A program made the position numbers and the translations under genes. Below the pieces are notes generated by a model. It was not told where the DNA came from. It was given only the letters and a program-made list of their open reading frames with translations, and ran no database searches. Shown here piece by piece: positions 54,617-63,332 of a DNA stretch of 64,000 bases (within the stretch, counting starts at the first letter, position 1; every line of letters begins with the position of its first letter). Origin of the DNA: Gammaproteobacteria bacterium (GTDB taxonomy: Bacteria > Pseudomonadota > Gammaproteobacteria > Pseudomonadales > Pseudohongiellaceae); the NCBI GenBank assembly GCA_030682575.1, contig JAUXNX010000012.1:434001-498000 (forward strand), written 5' to 3'.

Positions 54617-55664
54617 TGTACCGTCCCGTTTTTCTCGCCAGTTCGATTAACAGCGTTTCCATCCTGTTCCAGTAGTCATCCTCAAGATAATTCGTCTTCT
54701 GTCCTCGCAACAGGAATACTGAGCGCTCCAGATCCTGCATCTCAGCCATCAGTTGTCTTGCCTCGGAGGACGTCTTTTGTGCGCCGACGCTGGGCGCATC
54801 CAGATAGGCAATTTCGGCGAGACCGCCATCACCACCGCCAGGTGCCGGGTCGATGCTGAATATGCCATCGCCATTATCATCCAGCACTGCCCGTTCAGTA
54901 GGCAGACGCCCCTGGTCGCGATACCAACCCAGCACGCTGGTGCCGGCATAGGTGAAAACTTCGAGTACAGAGACACGATTGTTCTTGTCACGATCACCGG
55001 CACGACCATCCAGCGCCTCGATCAGATAGCGTGCGAACATCGGGTCATAGCGCTCGGCCTGTGAGCGGGTGGCAGATACAATGACTCTGCCTCTGCCCGA
55101 CAGGGCCGCAGAGAATTCATAGCTGGCACTGGTCGTGTTGATCACGATTATGTCCTGCTGATTGAACTGATCAAGCAGAGCTGCAAATTCAACTCCAGTG
55201 ATATCCGGACCGACAATATTGAATTTCGCATCCAGTTCGGCACCAGAGCCATGACCGATAAGGAACACGGCGACCTGATCGCCAGGTCTTGTTCGACCAC
55301 TCAAAGCGGTGAATGCAGACTCGATATCCTCGCGCCGGGAGCTGCCATCAATGCGTGAACCACTCATCCTGCCAGCGCCACCATCGTCGATAAGCAAGGT
55401 GATGGTGTCTTCACTGTAGCCGTAATCACGAGCAAGCACATCGTGCAGGGAAAGCGACCATTGCCAGAAGCGATCACCAATTTCTTCAGATGCCGCGGCG
55501 CCGGTGATGATGACCGCGTATCTTTCTGCGCCAGGAATATTGCGAAAGAAGACATCCTCGTTGTTGTTCTGTGCGGGCGACTGGGCATACACGCCTGCCG
55601 ATATCAGCAGCGAGAAAGCGAGAGCTGCGCGCAGCATGAGTGTGTTTCTCATTCCTGGAATCAT
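54603..55664 (-). CDS. Secreted caspase-fold (C13/C14-like) protein lacking catalytic cysteine (353 aa)
   Basis: Signal peptide (residues 5-28, MRNTLMLRAALAFSLLISAGVYA-Q), then a caspase/legumain-like fold: AERYAVIITGAA, RFWQWSLSLHDVLARDYGY, TLLIDDGGAG, the His motif VAVFLIGHGSG (H138), then IIVINTTSASYEF where active enzymes read VxDAC-HSG; the cysteine position is T178. The downstream RVIVSATRSQAERYDPMFARYLIEAL and DRDKNNRVSVLEVFTYA match the typical second half. It is therefore predicted inactive as a cysteine protease. The ATG at 55664 overlaps the upstream stop (ATGA) with AAGGGG before it. Confidence 0.8.
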   Translation of the reverse strand: MIPGMRNTLMLRAALAFSLLISAGVYAQSPAQNNNEDVFFRNIPGAERYAVIITGAAASEEIGDRFWQWSLSLHDVLARDYGYSEDTITLLIDDGGAGRMSGSRIDGSSRREDIESAFTALSGRTRPGDQVAVFLIGHGSGAELDAKFNIVGPDITGVEFAALLDQFNQQDIIVINTTSASYEFSAALSGRGRVIVSATRSQAERYDPMFARYLIEALDGRAGDRDKNNRVSVLEVFTYAGTSVLGWYRDQGRLPTERAVLDDNGDGIFSIDPAPGGGDGGLAEIAYLDAPSVGAQKTSSEARQLMAEMQDLERSVFLLRGQKTNYLEDDYWNRMETLLIELARKTGRYNELP

Positions 55665-57970
55665 GACAACCCCTTGAAGCGACGCGCGATCCAGTCGGCA
55701 CATAGCAACAGTATGAGCAGGAACAGCAGGAAGGGTGTATCCCAAAGATCTTCCTGCACTTCTCGTGAGTAGGCATTAGGGGTGTAAGTGATGTCGGTAG
55801 CCAATTGCCCGGTCTGATCGAGATTGTAATAGCGACCACCGCTGGCGGCAGCGATTCTCTCCAGCAGACCTGTATCGCGTCCGGCAGCGGAGTACTCACG
55901 CAGCGACGGAGTGACTACAAAAGCCGTGTTCTTTTCCGTATCGCTGCGATTGCTCTCGCCTGCAGCGCTGGCGACATCCACCAGCATCTTGAATACGCCC
56001 TCGGACTGAGCCTCGAAACTGGCACGGTAGACGCCGTCCTCGTCGATATCCCACTCCATCGCGGTATCTACCGCATTACCTTCCGGATCCTCCATGTGAA
56101 TCCATACTGATGCGCCATTGTCTGGTTTATAGTTGATGTCCCGCACAGTGGCTGTGACATTCACCTGATCACCAACATGGTAGAACTCACGGTCAAAATT
56201 GACACTCACGCGTTCCAGCGCCGAGACAGAGAGCCAGCGCAGAATCTGCCGCCAGACTCGCTCATGGGATTGATCCGCTACCGGCATCATCATCTGCCAA
56301 CGCCAGGTGCTGGCACTGGTGATCGACATACTGCGGCCACTGCCATAACGCTGTGTCGCCATTACGGGCAGGAGCTGATTCTGGTACTGCAGCAGCGGGT
56401 GCTCCATCAACACCGTGGCACCCGGCTTCGCACGACCAGTGACATAGACCCCCTGCAAATCTGGCATCGCACGCCACAGTCGCAGATTCTCGGCATCTTC
56501 ACTGTGCAGTCGCAGCAACTCCGAATACTCTCCCGCGTTGCTCAACTGCGGCCGGAACAACTCACCAGTTGGATGCGACCCACGGGTGATGCCACCCTGC
56601 AGATGCTGAGGCAACAGATTCGAACTGATCAGCGTCACAGGCAGAATGTCGGCAATCACGGTATCAACAAAAAGATCTTCCATCATGCCTGCCACCAGCA
56701 GACCACCGCCGCGCTCGGCGACGAAATCCTGCATCATGGTCAATTGCGTGGGAGTGAAAAAATCCTTGCCTATGTCACCCAGAATGATTGCTTCGTACTG
56801 ATAAAGCTCCTCCACTGTGCTCGGGAAACCCCCGCTAAGCTCCAGCGGTGTCTTGATACCCTGCCGGTAGAACTTGCCCGGCCCGGTTTGCAGATAGGTC
56901 GCCAGACGCAGAGAGGTATCCCCCTCAACAGCGCGGCGAATGAACTTGTATTCGTTACGGGGATGACCATCGACGTAGAGGATGTCCAGCGCCGGACGCT
57001 CGCTGTTATCCACGAGAAAACTGTAGGTATTGTTCTGCAGGACAATCTCGCCGTCCTGCTCCGCCACCTGGAGGCGATAGACGATGGCTTCCTGACGCTC
57101 GGGTGTCAGCTCCAGGGAAACGCGACGGGTGGAATTGTCCGGTCCCAGCACTACGCGCTCTGTAGTGACCACAGTGTCGCCATCCATGATGGAGAGTTCG
57201 ACCTGTCGCCCTTCATAACCCCGATTGCTCAGAGCCACGTCGACATTGAACACGGAGCCTTCCAGTACAGTCTTGGCAGCACTGACATCAACAATACCGA
57301 CGTCCTGGGGAATGTTTTCCTGACCTACTCCGACAGTAAATATGGGAATCTGACGCACCCCAAATCCCTGCGCCCTTGCGACCGGATCGGTACCGTCGTT
57401 GTCAGCTCCATCGCTGAACAGGACGATGCCTCCAAGGGCAAGGCCACTGAGTTGGTCATCCACATACTGCAGAGCCTGATCTATTGCAGATGCGGTGCCG
57501 GCGGCGGTGAGATTGCCCGCCTCAGTCACGCGCTGGGTATTCTTGTCGAAACGGAATGTGCGTACCTGGAACGATTCCCCCAGTGGTTCGAGAATACCAC
57601 TGCCACCGAACAGCAAGTTACTGACGCCAACCGCTCGCGACTGTCCGCCAGGCAAATCTGTAATCGACATACTCTGGGAGTCGTCCACAAGGACGGCAAG
57701 GTAAGTTGCCTGCGGCACAACCTGCTCCGTGGTGACCACAGGGCGCAGCAGACAGACAAACAACAGAATCAGTACCAGGGAGCGCAATGTAATCAGGATG
57801 GCCTTCCAGCCTGGTGTCAGCGCTCGTGTGGTCTTCTGGTAGGAGAACCACACCGCTGCTACCAGCGCCGCCGCGATCAGCAGTGCAAGGAAAGGGTTCA
57901 GTCCATATGCGAAGGAGAATCGTCCGTCCTGAATCGCGTCCAGATAATGTTGGTCAAGAATGAAATTCAT
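55661..57970 (-). CDS. vWA/GATase1-like large membrane protein (769 aa)
   Basis: Two N-terminal helices (about residues 24-43 and 56-76), then a vWA domain with the MIDAS D96-D-S98-Q-S100 and LFSDGADNDGTDP, a beta-sandwich region with tandem Ig-like folds (about 240-330), a GATase1-like domain (ALDILYVDGHPRNEYKFIRRA and IILGDIGKDFFTPTQLTMMQDFVAERGGGLLVAGM, about 335-430), more Ig-like strands, and a C-terminal helix (DTPFLLFLLILLLCADWIARRF). This resembles large vWA proteins in MoxR gene clusters of other bacteria. It starts 2 nt after the DUF4175 stop and overlaps the pseudo-caspase gene. Confidence 0.85.
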   Translation of the reverse strand: MNFILDQHYLDAIQDGRFSFAYGLNPFLALLIAAALVAAVWFSYQKTTRALTPGWKAILITLRSLVLILLFVCLLRPVVTTEQVVPQATYLAVLVDDSQSMSITDLPGGQSRAVGVSNLLFGGSGILEPLGESFQVRTFRFDKNTQRVTEAGNLTAAGTASAIDQALQYVDDQLSGLALGGIVLFSDGADNDGTDPVARAQGFGVRQIPIFTVGVGQENIPQDVGIVDVSAAKTVLEGSVFNVDVALSNRGYEGRQVELSIMDGDTVVTTERVVLGPDNSTRRVSLELTPERQEAIVYRLQVAEQDGEIVLQNNTYSFLVDNSERPALDILYVDGHPRNEYKFIRRAVEGDTSLRLATYLQTGPGKFYRQGIKTPLELSGGFPSTVEELYQYEAIILGDIGKDFFTPTQLTMMQDFVAERGGGLLVAGMMEDLFVDTVIADILPVTLISSNLLPQHLQGGITRGSHPTGELFRPQLSNAGEYSELLRLHSEDAENLRLWRAMPDLQGVYVTGRAKPGATVLMEHPLLQYQNQLLPVMATQRYGSGRSMSITSASTWRWQMMMPVADQSHERVWRQILRWLSVSALERVSVNFDREFYHVGDQVNVTATVRDINYKPDNGASVWIHMEDPEGNAVDTAMEWDIDEDGVYRASFEAQSEGVFKMLVDVASAAGESNRSDTEKNTAFVVTPSLREYSAAGRDTGLLERIAAASGGRYYNLDQTGQLATDITYTPNAYSREVQEDLWDTPFLLFLLILLLCADWIARRFKGLS

Positions 57971-57972
57971 CT

Positions 57973-60900
57973 CTACGGAGCCGCTGCATTCGCCCCGCCG
58001 GTTTCGGACAGCACGCGATAATACTCCTCTACGAGGCGTCGGTATTGATCGGGTACGTCTTCGTCAGCCGAGGCGTAGAGTTTCTGGTTGACACGGTCCA
58101 TCTCGGCCTGGGCACGCAGCTCTGCCTCAAGTTCCATGATGGGTTGCATCAGCGCGGCAAACAGCTCCGGCTGACTGAGGAAATCTTCAATGCTCTGGCG
58201 GGTAATTTCGCTTCTGATCGAACGTGCATTGCCCAGCGCATTGGAGCCACCGGTGGGAGCGGGACGACCATCCCCACCGAAGCCGCCATTCTGCCCTTGC
58301 GCCTGACCAGCAGACTGATTGCCTGATTGATTGCCAGCCTGCTGGTTCACGCCGGAGCCACCTTGTCCGGTCTGGCCCTGCTGCCCACCTTGTTGACCTT
58401 GACCACCCTGACCTTGCTGACCCCCTTGCTGACCTTGTTGTCCAGCCTGTTGCTGTGCATTGGCGCCGCGCTGCGCGGCAGTACGCTCTGCCATCTGCTG
58501 TTGCTGCAACTGAGTAGCCAGATCTTGTGCGAGTTGCTGAGAACGCTCCAACTGTTGACGCATCTGTGCAATGGACGCATCGGATTGATTGCCCTGATTC
58601 AATGCCAGAGTCTGGCGCTCCAGCTCCTGCATCTGCTGCATCAACTCTGCCGCATTACGGGCAGCTTGCTGGATAGGGTCAGAAGACGCTGGGGTGTTGG
58701 CGGAATTCATCGCCTGCAATGCCGCATTCATGGCAGCAAGTGAATCGCCAATTTCCTGCTCGATATCCACGGCAAGATTCACCATGCCGTTGCCGAGTAC
58801 ACGGCTGGCAGTATTCATTTCTTCACGGATTGGCCTGATTGCCCTGCTGGCCTGCTGTGCCTGGGAGAGCAGACGTTGATCCTCGTTCTCACCACGGGCG
58901 ATGATCGCACGCACCATCTTCTCGATTTCCTCAAGTTCACGACGCTGTGCCTGCTGGGCTGCAATCAGCTCCTGAAGCTCCGCGTTGCTGCGGGCATCCT
59001 GGCGGGTCTGGCCCAAGCCTTGCTCACGATTGGCTGTCCGCAAATCCTGCTGCAACTGACGCTGTTGCTGCAGTAATTGCTCGCCGCGCTGGGCTGCATT
59101 CTGAGCCAACTGATTCACGGAGGTGTTCTGTTCTGTGGCCATTTGCCGCTGCTGCTCGCGCAGACTCTCAAGGGCACGCTGGCTGCGAGCTGCTGCCTGG
59201 GCCGGAGAATCCGCCTGAGCGGCATCCTGCATCTGCTGAGCGGCGCGTTCCAACTGGCTTTGCCCGCCTGACGCCTGACCACCGCCAGCGCTTGCCTGCT
59301 GGGACTGGCCCTGAGCAGAACCCTGTGCCGAACCAGGTTGCGGCCCCTGCTGAGACTGACTCTGCTGGCCTTGCTGACCCTGTTGGGATTGCTGTCCCTG
59401 CTGCCCCTGCTGCTGACGCCGGGAAAGTTGCTGCGCCAGTTGTGCCACTTCCTGACTCAATTGTTCCTGCTCGCGCTGAAGACGTTCCAGTTCGCGGCGA
59501 CGCTGCTCCTCGTTCATTGCCTCCATGCGGCGGGCGAGATCACGCTGAGCGCGAGTGAGGCCTTCCTGACGCCGGGCCAGTTCTTCGAGCTTGTTGGCTT
59601 CCTGAGTCTGCTGACCCCCGCCGCCACCGGCTGCGCTCTGCGGAGTCTCGTAACGATTCTCCAACTGCCCCATTTCCATTTCGAACAATTCACGCAGATC
59701 CTCACGCTCCTGCTGCGCACCACCGCCACCTCCGCCACCCCCGGCCTGCTGGGTGCTGACATTGGTGCGATTGATGTCGGCCTCGGCCTTGAGAATGAAC
59801 TGCAGAGCAACCTGCTCAGGCTTGAGGGCGCTGGTAATCTGTTCCTTGTCGAGTTCGGCTATCGCCAGTGTCATCTGCTCGATGGCCTGCTGCAGGTTCA
59901 GCACGGCACTGTCGTAACTGTCATCTGAAAAATTGAGGCGCTCCGACAGACGGTCGATGGACTGTCTGGCGCGCGTCGTCGCTTCCCGCTGGGATTCGGC
60001 AATGATCTGCACATCGGTGGAAAGCGTGGCAGGATTGGCGTTGAGTTGCTGGTTACGCAGCTTCCATGTCGCGGCGATGATATCTTTCTGGAGACTGACC
60101 AGTGCGCTGCTCTCTCCGCCGCCCTGGCCGCCACCGCCACCGCCACCACCTCCGCCACCGGCGCGACGAAACTCCTGGTCGGTAGGAATCACCTGCAGGA
60201 AGTAGATATCGGACACGACTGCCACTGGACCGGAAAGTCCGTTGTTGTCGGCCAATGTCAGGTAGTAGCTCACGAAATCCCCGGGCGCCACGGCAAGGTC
60301 TTCCAGGTAGATCAGTTCATTGCCATTGATGCTGCGGGTCTGCTCCGGGGGCAAGAAGTCAACAGATACCTCATCGGCACCTACCACCGCATAGTGCAGA
60401 TTGAATTGACTCAGACCGTAGTCGTCGCTGGCTTCCACCGCCAACACCACCTCTTCAAGAGGCATCACGTCCTGATCCCGTCCTGGGCTGCGCAGCACCA
60501 ACTCCGGAGGCAGATCAGGAATGGAGCGAATGTAGTAATCCAGAGGATCCTTGCTGACCAGATCGTCGAAGTCGGTAGCAACTACGCGGTAGACGCCATC
60601 GCCTGCCACGGTGAAGCTGGCCCGCCCGGTGCTGCCATCGATGGTCAGTGGGATACTTTCGTAACCAGCCTGGCCTTCCTGGAACTCGATCACTGCAGTC
60701 TCGACATTCTTGTTGAATGTCACCTTCAATTCGACCTGAGTGCCCTCGGGCACCAGCATGTCGCCGGTGTCTTCTTCCTCATTGTTCGCGATACCGGTGT
60801 ATTGAGGATACTGATAGGCCAGGTCAATCTGCTCTACCTTTGGCAAGTCGTAGAGGCTGATGCGGAACTGTTCGGAACGCTGCTCGCCGTTCTGCACGAA

Positions 60901-61743
60901 ATTGACGTAGTACACCAGGTTTTCCTGGACCGAAGGCATGAAGTAACTGTACGAGGCACTGTCACTGCCGCTGCCATCCTGGCGCATCGTCAGATCCTGC
61001 CAGTTGACGTTGTCGGTCTGGATGCGCAGTTGAATATCACTCGGCGTCGCATTGGTCACCCGTGCCACGATGGTAGCGGCACTGCCACGCTGCATGGAAA
61101 TATCGCCTGGCTCGACGCTGATCTGGATCTCCAATGGCTCTTCAACGATTGCCACCGGTACAACCGGATCGGGAGTGAAGGGCCAGAGCAATTTGCCTGC
61201 GGCATTGAGCAGAGCATCAGAGAGCAGCAGGGCACTCATGGCAACAACAACCACAGCCAGTGCGGAAGTCGCGGAGTACCAGGAGTTCTTTGATGACACG
61301 ACTTGATCGACGCGTTGCTGTTGCTCCTGCACATGCGCTTCGGCATCTGCCCACAACTGTCGGATGAATTGCTGCGACACGCCCTTGCGGCCCGTTTCAA
61401 GATCATCCGAAGTGAATTCGAGGGAAGTCAGCAGACGTTGTTCGAGATCGGGGATTCTGCCATCGACGTACTGGGCGAGGAACTGGTCGTCCTGCTGCAC
61501 ACGTTGCAGTCGCACAACGACATAACCGATGGCAGCGGCGATTCCCGCGATCAGAACAAGGAAGAGTGCAATGTTGCCTGCGCGGGGAGGCTCCAGCCAG
61601 GCATCAAGGATACTCAGACCAAGCGCAAGTGCTGTAACAGCGATAATGGCCAGACTGACCTGTTGCAGGACATACAGTCGACTGCGTCGACGACGTATGT
61701 TCTTGAGAGTGTGACGCAGATTTTCGAGAGTTGGAGATGACAT
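57973..61743 (-). CDS. DUF4175-type giant membrane protein, Gln/Gly-rich (1256 aa)
   Basis: N-terminal helices at about residues 25-45, 58-78 and 158-180, then Ig-like strands (about 200-540) that should lie in the periplasm, followed by a very long alpha-helical, glutamine-rich region (about 560-1150) with several poly-Gly linkers (e.g. near 537-550 and 668-678) and Q/G/S repeats, and a short conserved tail (RSIRSEITRQSIEDFLSQPELFAALMQPIMELEAELRAQ). The layout fits DUF4175 proteins that lead MoxR operons. Low-complexity stretches make long false ORFs on the plus strand. First gene of the operon. Confidence 0.82.
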   Translation of the reverse strand: MSSPTLENLRHTLKNIRRRRSRLYVLQQVSLAIIAVTALALGLSILDAWLEPPRAGNIALFLVLIAGIAAAIGYVVVRLQRVQQDDQFLAQYVDGRIPDLEQRLLTSLEFTSDDLETGRKGVSQQFIRQLWADAEAHVQEQQQRVDQVVSSKNSWYSATSALAVVVVAMSALLLSDALLNAAGKLLWPFTPDPVVPVAIVEEPLEIQISVEPGDISMQRGSAATIVARVTNATPSDIQLRIQTDNVNWQDLTMRQDGSGSDSASYSYFMPSVQENLVYYVNFVQNGEQRSEQFRISLYDLPKVEQIDLAYQYPQYTGIANNEEEDTGDMLVPEGTQVELKVTFNKNVETAVIEFQEGQAGYESIPLTIDGSTGRASFTVAGDGVYRVVATDFDDLVSKDPLDYYIRSIPDLPPELVLRSPGRDQDVMPLEEVVLAVEASDDYGLSQFNLHYAVVGADEVSVDFLPPEQTRSINGNELIYLEDLAVAPGDFVSYYLTLADNNGLSGPVAVVSDIYFLQVIPTDQEFRRAGGGGGGGGGGGQGGGESSALVSLQKDIIAATWKLRNQQLNANPATLSTDVQIIAESQREATTRARQSIDRLSERLNFSDDSYDSAVLNLQQAIEQMTLAIAELDKEQITSALKPEQVALQFILKAEADINRTNVSTQQAGGGGGGGGAQQEREDLRELFEMEMGQLENRYETPQSAAGGGGGQQTQEANKLEELARRQEGLTRAQRDLARRMEAMNEEQRRRELERLQREQEQLSQEVAQLAQQLSRRQQQGQQGQQSQQGQQGQQSQSQQGPQPGSAQGSAQGQSQQASAGGGQASGGQSQLERAAQQMQDAAQADSPAQAAARSQRALESLREQQRQMATEQNTSVNQLAQNAAQRGEQLLQQQRQLQQDLRTANREQGLGQTRQDARSNAELQELIAAQQAQRRELEEIEKMVRAIIARGENEDQRLLSQAQQASRAIRPIREEMNTASRVLGNGMVNLAVDIEQEIGDSLAAMNAALQAMNSANTPASSDPIQQAARNAAELMQQMQELERQTLALNQGNQSDASIAQMRQQLERSQQLAQDLATQLQQQQMAERTAAQRGANAQQQAGQQGQQGGQQGQGGQGQQGGQQGQTGQGGSGVNQQAGNQSGNQSAGQAQGQNGGFGGDGRPAPTGGSNALGNARSIRSEITRQSIEDFLSQPELFAALMQPIMELEAELRAQAEMDRVNQKLYASADEDVPDQYRRLVEEYYRVLSETGGANAAAP

Positions 61744-61899
61744 AGAGAATCTTCTTGTCTGTGAGGTCTGGTTGTTATCGTTACCTGAAATCTTCCTCGC
61801 TGCCTTCGGCTATAGCACTCCCGAAGCCGACTCCGACGGACCTCTGGACGCCCAACTATCCCATTAACCGCTCAACAAAAGCAAGCGAATATCTCCGCC

Positions 61900-61920
61900 A
61901 AAACGGCCCAACCGGGCCGC
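61900..61920 (-). terminator. Minus-strand terminator after NUDIX operon
   Basis: Stem CGGCCC / GGGCCG with a 4-nt loop, followed on the minus strand by TTTT. It lies 110 nt after the NUDIX stop and before the DUF4175 gene, separating the two operons. Confidence 0.55.
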
Positions 61921-62028
61921 TGCAAAAATGCCTGCAGACAGTCTTCAGAGCCGATAATTCAGGACCTTGGAACAGTAAAATTCCGCCTGTGCCCGAGGGT
62001 AGACCGCGCTCACCAGACAAGTCTTTCG

Positions 62029-62682
62029 TCATGGGCGCGTAATCGTTTCGGCTCGATAGAACTGCGACTGTAGTGGGAAGACCCGTATCTTGATGTCGCG
62101 CAACGCCTGACCCAGTTCGTCGAGAGTCCGGTAATCGACTATGCCACGCAGGGTCTGAAAGGTAGGTTCGGGGAGTTTGAGTTCGCCCGTGGTGCTGGCA
62201 TGAAGGGCCATGCGCGGGGTCATCCAGCGATAGTCGAGAATTTCTTCCCCATCAACAGTAATTTCCCCCGGATCACAGACAGGACAAATGAAGAACCAGG
62301 TGGAGTAGCGACGAGGATAACCTTCGGGAGTCGTCCAGTGGGCCACGTGAACCAGATCGACAACATTGATGTCGATGCCCGCTTCCTCCCGCGTCTCGCG
62401 GACCACGGCATTCATGGCGGCACGATATTCCTGGCGACAGTCGGCGTCCGGATAATCCTCCCGGTCGATCTTGCCGCCAGGGAATACCCAATGCCCTCCG
62501 TTGAAGGTCAGCCAGGTATTCCTGAGCAACAAGAGTATCTCGATATCATCTTCGGCCTGTCGAACCACAACGACAGTGCTGGCTGGACTCGGCTCCACGG
62601 CATCCCCCTTATGCTTGTCCTGCACTTCGTTCGCTACCCACCTCACCCGGATTTCGAACCGACCCAGCCGCAGATCAGCCAC
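62029..62682 (-). CDS. NUDIX hydrolase (217 aa)
   Basis: Pyrophosphohydrolase with the Nudix helix WVFPGGKIDRED...AAMNAVVRETREEAGI; the second half (RETREEAGI) is canonical but a stretch of about 15 residues is inserted between the Gly and the helix, and the usual upstream Glu is not at its exact place, as in NUDT19/CoA-diphosphatase-like members. The start is GTG at 62682, overlapping the GST stop by 8 nt, so coupled translation is likely. Substrate not predictable from sequence. Confidence 0.85.
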   Translation of the reverse strand: MADLRLGRFEIRVRWVANEVQDKHKGDAVEPSPASTVVVVRQAEDDIEILLLLRNTWLTFNGGHWVFPGGKIDREDYPDADCRQEYRAAMNAVVRETREEAGIDINVVDLVHVAHWTTPEGYPRRYSTWFFICPVCDPGEITVDGEEILDYRWMTPRMALHASTTGELKLPEPTFQTLRGIVDYRTLDELGQALRDIKIRVFPLQSQFYRAETITRP

Positions 62683-63298
62683 TGGCCTGCTGATCGGCCA
62701 GAATACGGCGGATCGATTCGCGCTGACCGAGATGGGTCATGAGAGCACGCACACCTGGCACCTCATTGAAAGCATCCCAACCCATCGATATCTTCGCCGC
62801 CCGCGTGGCCGTGCCCACACTGAAATAGAAATACATGTCAGCGTAGGTCAGCTCTGTACCCGCGAGATATGGCTTGAAATGCGCCAGCCGCAGCAGCGCA
62901 TTGAAGCCCTTTTCCAGCGCCTTGCGACCTGCAGCCTTTTCTTCGTCCGTGGCCGGTTTACCGAAGAACGCATCGCCGTACAGACGACGTGCAGGCAGTT
63001 CGATGTAGAGCTCCAGGTAGTGAATCAGTTCGCGCACCTTGGCGCGTGCGAACGGGTCTTGCGGATAAAACGATGGGCCGATCCCCAACTCATGGAGATA
63101 ATCGATGATGACGCAGGTCTCTGTGAGAAACCCCTGCTCGGTCTCAAGACAGGGCACCTTGCCCATGGGACTGCTGGCGAGATAGTCGGGACTCTGGGAA
63201 GGTCTGACCAGCACCTCCTCGAAATCCATGCCCTTTTCCAGCAGTACCATCTTGACCATGTTGTAGTAGTTGCTGATTGCAAAACCGTGCAGTTTCAT
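62675..63298 (-). CDS. Glutathione S-transferase family protein (207 aa)
   Basis: Thioredoxin-like N-terminal domain with the GSH-site Pro in GKVPCLETEQGFLTETCVIIDYL, then the all-helical C-terminal domain (AKVRELIHYLELYIELPARRLYG; LAGTELTYADMYFYFS). The active-site residue near the N-terminus is Ser or Tyr in GFAISNYYN. GGGGGGAT precedes the ATG. It lies between an acyl-CoA ligase gene (35-nt gap) and the NUDIX gene, in an operon. Confidence 0.88.
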   Translation of the reverse strand: MKLHGFAISNYYNMVKMVLLEKGMDFEEVLVRPSQSPDYLASSPMGKVPCLETEQGFLTETCVIIDYLHELGIGPSFYPQDPFARAKVRELIHYLELYIELPARRLYGDAFFGKPATDEEKAAGRKALEKGFNALLRLAHFKPYLAGTELTYADMYFYFSVGTATRAAKISMGWDAFNEVPGVRALMTHLGQRESIRRILADQQASG

Positions 63299-63332
63299 GG
63301 CGATCCCCCCGTGAATTGACGTGCGTTGAGTG

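Noticed and set aside
56177-58021. 614-aa open frame on the plus strand
   Set aside because: Antisense to the 769-aa vWA protein, with no recognisable domain or ribosome site.
60046-61293. 415-aa open frame on the plus strand
   Set aside because: Antisense to the DUF4175 gene; its composition follows the Gln/Gly-rich strand and it has no homologous motif.
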